Shown piece by piece: positions 1 through 6,165 of a stretch of 12,915 bases of DNA; position 1 is the first letter of the stretch, and every line of letters begins with the position of its first letter. Made by a program: the position numbers and the translations under genes. The stretch covers positions 1 to 12,915 of the forward strand of contig CACZSO010000156.1 of assembly GCA_902783795.1 (NCBI GenBank), read 5' to 3'. The notes under the pieces were generated by a model, which was not told where the DNA came from, did no database searches, and worked only from the letters and a program-made list of their open reading frames with translations. Source of the DNA: an uncultured Eubacteriales bacterium. GTDB lineage: Bacteria > Bacillota > Clostridia > Lachnospirales > Lachnospiraceae.

Positions 1-156
1 AGGACAATCGCTGTACCACTTGTTTTGCTTTCTTATCCTGGCATTTTTCAACGATGCTAAGATCCTCTGGGTTCAGAAGGCCCCCAGATGAAATAGCATC
101 TGTCCCGCATGCCCCTATAAAAAGAACAAGTATTATTATCCAAAGCTTTTTTTCAT
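1..156 (-). CDS. Putative lipoprotein, 5' part only; start and frame unresolved
   Basis: The minus strand encodes a clear lipoprotein signal: KKLWIIILVLFIGAC, a hydrophobic run ending in a lipobox-like FIGAC, then a polar mature part (GTDAISSGG, later CQDKKAKQ) that runs open off the left edge of the window. The best start codon is the ATG at 156-154, with GGATGGTGATC upstream as a Shine-Dalgarno match. However, that ATG reads MKKSFG and then stops. The open frame is reached only if the A7 run (147-153) is read as A8, giving MKKKLWIII. The alternative is an in-frame TTG at 196-194 with a weak ribosome site, which would add about 14 residues including a Cys. I do not recognise the family. It could be a real gene with slippage, a pseudogene, or a sequencing error. 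Confidence 0.4.
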
Positions 157-236
157 AATGATCACCATCCTGCCGGCTGCAAAAGACTTTACTCAAAATT
201 TCTTCTTTTGTCTAGCCGCAATTTGAATATAAACGT

Positions 237-265
237 CCGCCGCGGGGGTTATACCCTCGCGGCGG
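237..265 (-). terminator. GC-rich hairpin after the GH5 gene
   Basis: A 13-bp stem (237-249 with 253-265, one G-T wobble) closes over a 3-nt loop, 46 bp past the GH5 stop. On the minus strand it is followed by ACGTTTATATT, so the U-tract is weak. It may stop or slow the GH5 transcript before the partial lipoprotein gene, or protect the 3' end of the mRNA. Confidence 0.55.
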
Positions 266-311
266 CACTTATGTAAGGAAAAAAACAAACGCTGTTCTCC
301 TGACAGATAAA

Positions 312-2039
312 TTAATATGCGAACTTCACATTCTTCAGGGTCAATGTACCTTTCTTCACTACAACTTTGACGGTGACTCTCTCTCCGGTGCCGATCTCGA
401 ATTCATCCGAAAGCACAGGAGCCAGTATATCGCCGGCAGCGAATGCCACGGTGCCAATGACCTTGCCCTGGCAGATGAGTTCTGCTTCTCCTTCGCCGAT
501 GCCTTCCAGACAGACTTTGCAGCCTTCCTTGACTTCGCGGACGGTATAGTTGGCATACTCGCCTTCATGAAGCTCCAGCGCCAGATCCCGCAGCGGATTA
601 TAGCGTTCCTCCGCCTGATCAGGATACCAGGCAAACTTGGGATACGGATAAGCCTTTGTGCAGGCCCAGACCAGTTTGGTATGGTCTTCCAAACGGAAGT
701 TCAGATAGTTAGAGCCTTCCCATGTGCCATAGTAACGGCTGCCGTCTTCGTTCCACATATCATAAGCAACACCGGCCAGAGTGATGTTCGGGATCTTCTT
801 CATGGTTCTGGGGCCGTCGTAGTTGACATCACAGTTCTCGATCTTCGTGGATTCGATGAAAGCATCAAAGATCTTAATGCACTCTTCGTAGGAAGGCCGC
901 GGGCCGACCATCTGGAAAGCCTGGATCTTTTCCCAGCCTTCGGGAAGCCAGTGATGCACCATACCGCGGCGTCCGCCGGGACCTCCGTTCATGAACTTTC
1001 TCTCAGCTGCCGTCTTCCAGCCCCAGGGGGTGTAGGAAACATGCAGATGATCACAGATATCGAAGAAGACAGGATCACCGTCGGGGCCGGAACCGCACTC
1101 GCCCAGCCACAGCGGAACATTGAGCTCATCACGTTTCAGCAGCCACGGATACAGATCCTTGATCTCCGGAGAAGCGCCGTAAAGATGGATGGAGATAGCC
1201 CAGTTATGGCATTCCGGATCATACTGATGATCAAAGATACGGAAATCGCGGGCATATTTTGCACCTTCCAGGAAGAAGATGTGCTTCTTATCGATCTTGC
1301 GGATGCGCTCGATGCACTCTTCATAATACTTCACCAGAAGCGGGATATGCTCATGCTGGACGGGAGAAGATACCGGCTCATTGATAAGATCGTAACCGGC
1401 TACACACCAGCGGTCGCCAAAGCGGCGGACGATCTCTTCCCACAGGACGATCTGGCGCTCGGTGGATTCTTCATCCAGGAAAACAGAAGGATACTCACAG
1501 AATAAGCTGTCGCCGGTTGCGCCGTTATTGCCGCCGACCACGCCGTGCATATCCAGGATAGCGTAAATGCGGTATTTCTCACAGGCATCGATGATATCGG
1601 CCAGGCGGGAGAAGCCGCCTTCATTCCAGTTATAGCCGGGCTCTTCATATAAAAGGGCATTTGCGTTCAGCACGATACGTGCGCAGTTGAAGCCCAGCTC
1701 AGCCATCAGTTTGATATCTTCAGCACGAAGATGATTCGCTTCCCAGCGATCCCAGTATGTGGACTCATATTTAGCGCCGCAAAGCTCGCGGACCATCTGA
1801 GACACGAACCGGCGGGATGTCCAGCGCTCGGGATTGTGGTCTTTGCCCGGGCCTGGGAACAGGATCCACTGGAACATATCCCTGGGCAGCGGAGCGGAAC
1901 CGATCATGAAGCCTTCGGTGTTTTCCCAGTTAGCCGTACCATAGCCGTTTAAGATGATCTCTTCGCCGTCTTCATTGACCAGTCTGACACCGTCGCATCT
2001 TAAGAAGCCTTTTACGCGTTCATTGTCTAATCTGCTCAT
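312..2039 (-). CDS. Glycoside hydrolase family 5 (cellulase-like), cytoplasmic
   Basis: A 575-residue GH5 TIM-barrel enzyme that should cleave beta-glycosidic bonds in an oligosaccharide by the retaining mechanism. Visible clan-A signatures are ARIVLN with Arg121, DMHG at 163-166, YDLINEP with the acid/base Glu221, HLYG with His285, and WLGECGS with the nucleophile Glu314. The catalytic set is therefore complete. The barrel spans roughly residues 15-430, and a beta-rich tail (about 480-575) looks like a C-terminal sandwich domain. There is no signal peptide, so it probably acts in the cytoplasm on imported sugars. The start ATG has AAAGGA nine bases upstream. The gene is last in the importer cluster, 166 bp after the solute-binding protein and behind a terminator, so it may be expressed at a different level. 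The subfamily and exact substrate (glucan, mannan, xyloglucan or other) cannot be read from sequence. Confidence 0.9.
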   Translation of the reverse strand: MSRLDNERVKGFLRCDGVRLVNEDGEEIILNGYGTANWENTEGFMIGSAPLPRDMFQWILFPGPGKDHNPERWTSRRFVSQMVRELCGAKYESTYWDRWEANHLRAEDIKLMAELGFNCARIVLNANALLYEEPGYNWNEGGFSRLADIIDACEKYRIYAILDMHGVVGGNNGATGDSLFCEYPSVFLDEESTERQIVLWEEIVRRFGDRWCVAGYDLINEPVSSPVQHEHIPLLVKYYEECIERIRKIDKKHIFFLEGAKYARDFRIFDHQYDPECHNWAISIHLYGASPEIKDLYPWLLKRDELNVPLWLGECGSGPDGDPVFFDICDHLHVSYTPWGWKTAAERKFMNGGPGGRRGMVHHWLPEGWEKIQAFQMVGPRPSYEECIKIFDAFIESTKIENCDVNYDGPRTMKKIPNITLAGVAYDMWNEDGSRYYGTWEGSNYLNFRLEDHTKLVWACTKAYPYPKFAWYPDQAEERYNPLRDLALELHEGEYANYTVREVKEGCKVCLEGIGEGEAELICQGKVIGTVAFAAGDILAPVLSDEFEIGTGERVTVKVVVKKGTLTLKNVKFAY

Positions 2040-2111
2040 AGCTAATATTCCTTTCTCTTTGATTTTGCTCTGAAAATCCGTACGATCTCAGAGATTTTTT
2101 CCATATTTTTA

Positions 2112-2167
2112 CAAAAAAAGGGCAGAGGCCCGGTAAAAAGAACCCTTTTGTACCTGCCTCCACCCTT
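2112..2167 (-). terminator. Intrinsic terminator between solute-binding protein and GH5 genes
   Basis: On the minus strand an imperfect long hairpin (arms 2145-2167 and 2118-2140, both built on AAGGG, GAGGC, GGTA and AAAAG blocks) is followed by seven T's (2119-2113). It lies about 40 bp after the solute-binding protein stop. It would end or reduce the importer transcript ahead of the GH5 gene. A second small inverted repeat, CTCTGA/TCAGAG (2068-2073 and 2088-2093), lies between it and the GH5 ribosome site. Confidence 0.7.
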
Positions 2168-2205
2168 ATTTTGTTTTTCAGTTATCAGACAGTGATACTG
2201 ACCTG

Positions 2206-3903
2206 TTATCTGTTATTGAAACGATCAATGGCTGCCTGATAAGTATCGATGATCTCCTGATAACCATACTGAATAACTTTGTTCTTAAATTCTTCGAAGC
2301 TGGTATTATCTTCACCGATGATGTAGTTGATCATGTACTCTTCGATCAGGGTCTGGACAGCCGTCTGCTTGGTATTGATGGCATCATTCTCTTCCAGGGT
2401 CAGCGTATAGCCGCTGGGAAGACCGATGTTCTCTTCTGCAGATGTCCAGATCTCAACCGCTGCCTTCTGCTGGTTGGTGCCGCCGGCAGCTGCCGTAGCA
2501 ACCTTTTCAGAAGCAATGGTGTTATGCTTTGCAAACCAGGCATTGCCCCAGTTCAGAGCATATTTCTGAAGGATGTCAGAGGGAGGCATGTTGTTGGGAT
2601 CCTTGAGGACCATGTCGGTAAACTGCGGCAGGCCTTCATCATCAAAGGTGTAGGTCACATCTTCAATACCGTACCAGTTAAGAAGCTCGCCCTCTTTGCT
2701 GTAAGAGAAATCGATCCACTTTGCAGCCAGTTCGGGATTCTTACAATTGGTGCTGATGAAGATGGTGTCTTTTGCCTCGACCGGGCTGTAAGACATAGAA
2801 GTCTTCTGACCAGCGTATACCGGCGGAGGAACAATGGGCTGAAGGAATTCAGATTCATTGTTGCACATATGCATGCTGTAGTAGTTGTTGCCGGTAAATG
2901 CGGAAAGGACAAAACTGTACAGAAGGTACTTGTCATTTTCCACAGAACCCGGAGTATCCAGGTAATAGTTGAAGGAAGTAAAGTTCGGATCGATCAGGCC
3001 TTCTGAATACCAGGCTCTCATGGTATCAAGGTAATCTGCCCAGGCATCCTTTAAGACACCGCCGGTGACCTTACCGTCTTCCATCATAAGAGAAAGAGAG
3101 CTGATAGTGGGTACGCCCCAGGCCTGTGACAGGAAAGAACCGCCGTTCGTATGAAGTACGAAAGGACTCTCCATGCCGCTTTCCTTAGCCTTTAATAAAG
3201 CATTATGCCATTCGTCAATGCTCTTGGGCTCGGAAAGGCCTAATTTCTCCAGAATGTCTTTACGATAAACCACACCATTGTACACGCCCTCGGCCTTACA
3301 GTTAAAGTCTTCACCGGCAATGACCTTGATGATCTGCATTTTGCCGTTGTCAGCAGTAGCCTGCTTTCTGGCAGTATCATTGTTGTTCAGGTAATCCATG
3401 TAGTGGGGCATGTTGCTGCGGATGAGCTCATCCATGTCGGCACGGATGACACCATCCTCGATACCGGTCTCAATGCCGCCGGGATAACGGGCAGAACCGA
3501 TGTAGAGGATGTCCGGATAATCACCGGAGGCCAATACGGTACCCAGTTTGTCTGACAGGGTCTGCTGTTCAATGGGGATCCAGTTGATGTGAACGTTTGT
3601 CAGTTCTTCCATCTTCTTGACACCCTCGATCTGATTCAGATCAGAGACCACGGTACCACTGTAGTTGAACCAGACGGTAAGTTCCTGTTTTTCCTCTGTC
3701 AGGGGAAGCCAGTTATCAGCAGGCTGAGTTGCGTCTTCCTGAGACTGAGAAGGAGCATCTGTCTGCTTTCCATCATCCTTGGAAGGAGCAGGCGTTTCCT
3801 CTTTGGAAGGTGCTGCAGAGCTGCTGCCGCCCTCGCCGCCGCAGGCTGAGAGCATGCTTAAGCCTAAAACCAGGACCAGCAGTAATGCTAATACTTTTTT
3901 CAT
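2206..3903 (-). CDS. Extracellular solute-binding lipoprotein of a sugar ABC importer
   Basis: A 565-residue family-1-type substrate-binding protein related to LplA/YtcQ. It should capture an oligosaccharide outside the cell and pass it to the two permeases encoded upstream. The start is taken at the ATG beginning MKKVLALLL (3903), which has GGAG seven bases upstream; an in-frame ATG at 3948 would add 15 basic residues and lacks such a site. The signal peptide ends in the lipobox LSAC with the lipid-bearing Cys21. A Ser/Pro/Glu/Lys-rich linker (about 22-62) tethers the binding domain. TIFISTNCKNPELAAKWIDF is a typical C-lobe segment of this family. It sits 58 bp after the second permease, so it is probably in the same operon, and ends at a terminator. 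The ligand is unknown; the Lpl/Ytc relationship suggests plant-derived oligosaccharides. Confidence 0.92.
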   Translation of the reverse strand: MKKVLALLLVLVLGLSMLSACGGEGGSSSAAPSKEETPAPSKDDGKQTDAPSQSQEDATQPADNWLPLTEEKQELTVWFNYSGTVVSDLNQIEGVKKMEELTNVHINWIPIEQQTLSDKLGTVLASGDYPDILYIGSARYPGGIETGIEDGVIRADMDELIRSNMPHYMDYLNNNDTARKQATADNGKMQIIKVIAGEDFNCKAEGVYNGVVYRKDILEKLGLSEPKSIDEWHNALLKAKESGMESPFVLHTNGGSFLSQAWGVPTISSLSLMMEDGKVTGGVLKDAWADYLDTMRAWYSEGLIDPNFTSFNYYLDTPGSVENDKYLLYSFVLSAFTGNNYYSMHMCNNESEFLQPIVPPPVYAGQKTSMSYSPVEAKDTIFISTNCKNPELAAKWIDFSYSKEGELLNWYGIEDVTYTFDDEGLPQFTDMVLKDPNNMPPSDILQKYALNWGNAWFAKHNTIASEKVATAAAGGTNQQKAAVEIWTSAEENIGLPSGYTLTLEENDAINTKQTAVQTLIEEYMINYIIGEDNTSFEEFKNKVIQYGYQEIIDTYQAAIDRFNNR

Positions 3904-3961
3904 TTGTTTCTCCTTTTTTATTTTTTTGTACCTCTTACGAAACTTCATTTCGTGAGGTTAT

Positions 3962-4858
3962 TTACGCTTTGATGGCTCCGATCGTCATACCGGATACGAA
4001 ATACTTCTGCACAAAGGGATATACCAGCAGAATAGGCACGGTGGCCACTACGATAGCCGCATATTCTACGGACCTTGCGTAGACAGATCCTGCATTGACA
4101 TCAGAAGCCGACGTGATCTCCTTAGTAGACTGGTACAGGATCGTCCGCAGTTCCATCTGCAATGGATACAGATTTGCTTTATTCGGCAGGTACAGCAGCG
4201 CTGACATGTAGTTATTCCACTGCCCGACGATAGTGAACAGCATGATGACAGCGAATGTCGCCTTACACAGCGGCAGGATGATGCGGAACATGATCACAAA
4301 ATCATTGGCGCCATCCAGACGGGCCGCTTCTTCCAGTGCATCTGAAATACCCTGCATGGAAGTTCTCATCAAGATGATGTTGAAGACACCGATACATCCG
4401 GGAACTACGATAGCCCACACCGTATCCAGGAAACCTATTTTCCGGATCACCATGTAGGTGGGGATCATACCGCCGTTGAACAGCATCGTAAAAGAGATCA
4501 GCAGCATGAAGGTATTGCGGAAGCGGAAGCGGTTTCTTGAGAACACATAGCCCGCGATGACCGTCATAACACCGGTGAGGGCACAGGCCAGCACACAGTA
4601 CATGATCGTGTTCCGGTAGCCGCGCCACAGTTTCTGATACTTGAGGATCATCTTATACGCATTGATGTCCACATTTTTCAGGGGTTTCAGGACAATGCCG
4701 CGGGTAACATTCAGTTCCGTGGGGTTACTGATGGATGCCATGATGACATGCCAGATAGGCATCAGGCATACCACCGTGATAAACAGCAGAAAGATCCATG
4801 CACAGATCAGGAAGATGATCCTGCCGGGACTTCTTTTGTAATGAAAAGATTTCTCCAT
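3962..4858 (-). CDS. Carbohydrate ABC transporter permease (LplC/YtcP-like)
   Basis: A 298-residue inner-membrane permease with about six membrane spans, starting around residues 14-40. The binding-protein-dependent transport loop, which docks the ATPase, is seen as EEAARLDGA at 176-184 with ILP at 194-196. The length and the C-terminus (FVQKYFVSGMTIGAIKA) fit the MalG/LplC-type half. The start ATG has GGAGGAAATC directly upstream and lies 12 bp after the stop of the first permease, so the two are surely co-transcribed and probably translationally coupled. With the LplB-like partner it forms the heterodimeric channel. Confidence 0.95.
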   Translation of the reverse strand: MEKSFHYKRSPGRIIFLICAWIFLLFITVVCLMPIWHVIMASISNPTELNVTRGIVLKPLKNVDINAYKMILKYQKLWRGYRNTIMYCVLACALTGVMTVIAGYVFSRNRFRFRNTFMLLISFTMLFNGGMIPTYMVIRKIGFLDTVWAIVVPGCIGVFNIILMRTSMQGISDALEEAARLDGANDFVIMFRIILPLCKATFAVIMLFTIVGQWNNYMSALLYLPNKANLYPLQMELRTILYQSTKEITSASDVNAGSVYARSVEYAAIVVATVPILLVYPFVQKYFVSGMTIGAIKA

Positions 4859-4870
4859 GATTTCCTCCTC

Positions 4871-5866
4871 TTAGAACATCGAAGTGCCAGCTACTTTCTT
4901 CGTGATCTGGTTCGTTGTGATCAGCATTATAGTTCCGATAATACTGTTGAACAGACCAACTGCCGCTGCCAGACTGTAGTTTGCCTCTTGAATACCTATA
5001 CGGTATACATAGGAGTTGATAACATCAGAGTATTCGTAGTTGGCCGGGCCGTACAGCAAAAGGATCTTATCCGCGCCGACTGAGAAAATGCTGCCCATTC
5101 TCAGGATCAGCATCATTATGATCATAGGTGTGATGCTGGGCAGGGTTACATGGATCATCTGACGCCATCTGCCGGCACCGTCCACATAAGCTGCCTCATA
5201 CAGTTCCTGATCAACTGAACTCAGCGCACTCAGATAAATGATAGAGCCGTAACCTATGCCCTGCCACATGTTCTGTAAAACATAGATCAGCCAGAAATTC
5301 TGTTTCTGATTCAACAGGTTTACAGATTTTGTACCCTTGATTGCCGCGATCATTTCCGATATCGGGCCGCCAGCTTCCACAAACTTTACTACCAGGCCGC
5401 AGGCCACGACTGCCGAAATAAAGTGAGGCATGTAGCTGATGGTCTGGATGGTCTTCTTCGCGCGTTTCTGATGGATCTCATTTAAGATCAGCGCGAAAAT
5501 GATAGGCGCCGGGAAGTTGAGCACCAGGTCAAGCACACCGATGGCTACGGTATTGCGGATCAGCCTTCCCACATAAGGACCTCCAAAGAAATCTTTGAAG
5601 TTTTTCAGCCCCACCCATTTACTGTGGAAAATACCTTTCGTAATACTGAATTTCTCGAAAGCCATGACGATGCCGGCCATGGGAATGTAATGGAAGATGA
5701 TGAAAAAGACCAGGATGAGGGCCAGCAGAATGTAGACCATTTTATTCCGGCGCATGTCCACCGCCAGATTATGAGGCACATTCTTTATGCCGCCGCCATA
5801 ACGATAACCTGTTCCGTCAGTCATCACAATCTCTGCGGCTTCCTCGTTTTTCTTCTTTTTTGCCAT
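4871..5866 (-). CDS. Carbohydrate ABC transporter permease (LplB/YteP-like)
   Basis: A 331-residue permease, the first gene of the importer operon. After a short Lys-rich cytoplasmic N-terminus (MAKKKKNEE) come about six membrane spans, the first near residues 43-66. The ATPase-docking loop reads YEAAYVDGAGRW (223-234) with TLP at 241-243. The start was set at 5866 because GTAAGGAG sits upstream of it. An in-frame ATG at 5908 adds 14 residues and has only a poor ribosome site. No nucleotide-binding subunit is encoded in the cluster, which is usual for Lpl/Ytc-type importers that share an MsmX-like ATPase. Expression is probably controlled from the AT-rich region 5870-6100. Confidence 0.94.
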   Translation of the reverse strand: MAKKKKNEEAAEIVMTDGTGYRYGGGIKNVPHNLAVDMRRNKMVYILLALILVFFIIFHYIPMAGIVMAFEKFSITKGIFHSKWVGLKNFKDFFGGPYVGRLIRNTVAIGVLDLVLNFPAPIIFALILNEIHQKRAKKTIQTISYMPHFISAVVACGLVVKFVEAGGPISEMIAAIKGTKSVNLLNQKQNFWLIYVLQNMWQGIGYGSIIYLSALSSVDQELYEAAYVDGAGRWRQMIHVTLPSITPMIIMMLILRMGSIFSVGADKILLLYGPANYEYSDVINSYVYRIGIQEANYSLAAAVGLFNSIIGTIMLITTNQITKKVAGTSMF

Positions 5867-5954
5867 GTTCCTCTCCTTACGACTGTTTTTACTTTGTCCT
5901 GAAATCATAGGATTTCCGGGATTTTCGTCAGTCTTACTTATGGTATAACTATAT

Positions 5955-5972
5955 CGGAAAACCAGGGTTCCG
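5955..5972. promoter_or_regulatory. Imperfect dyad upstream of importer operon
   Basis: CGGAAAACCAGGGTTCCG has 5-bp arms CGGAA/TTCCG around an 8-bp spacer, about 90 bp upstream of the first permease. It might be a regulator site or part of the leader RNA. It is short enough to be chance. Confidence 0.2.
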
Positions 5973-6050
5973 TCTTATTTCCAGATATGATTGTCCGTTG
6001 CATTTCGTGCGATTCACTATTTCGGCATTTTTCGTTATGCACGTTTTGGT

Positions 6051-6075
6051 TTTATATATTTGCACAACGTGCAAA
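6051..6075 (-). promoter_or_regulatory. Candidate importer promoter with palindromic operator
   Basis: TTTGCACAACGTGCAAA (6059-6075) is a 7+3+7 palindrome. On the minus strand it lies immediately upstream of a TATAAA (6056-6051) that could be the -10 box. The -35 position, about 17 bp further up, has no consensus, as expected of an activator-dependent promoter. A related half-site, TATGCACGTT, lies nearby at about 6036-6045. This is the best candidate control site for the permease operon. The binder is unknown: the adjacent AraC-type protein, or a LacI-type regulator encoded elsewhere. Confidence 0.4.
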
Positions 6076-6101
6076 TCTCGTGTTTTTTGCTTTTCAGACA
6101 T

Positions 6102-6151
6102 AAAAAAAGACCGGACAAGTGCCTTTTTCAGACAACCTGCCCGGTCTTTTT
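6102..6151 (-). terminator. Terminator after the AraC/GH39 regulator gene
   Basis: AAAAAGACCGG (6104-6114) pairs with CCGGTCTTTTT (6141-6151), with further partial pairing inside. On the minus strand the stem is followed by seven T's. It lies 15 bp after the regulator stop, so regulator and importer are separate transcripts. A/T symmetry would also let it work on the plus strand. Confidence 0.85.
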
Positions 6152-6165
6152 ACTAAAAAACCATA

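Noticed and set aside
567..1505. 312-codon open frame on the plus strand opposite the GH5 gene
   Set aside because: It lies wholly antisense to a gene with clear catalytic motifs, shows no family motif and has no ribosome site; it is a codon-bias shadow.
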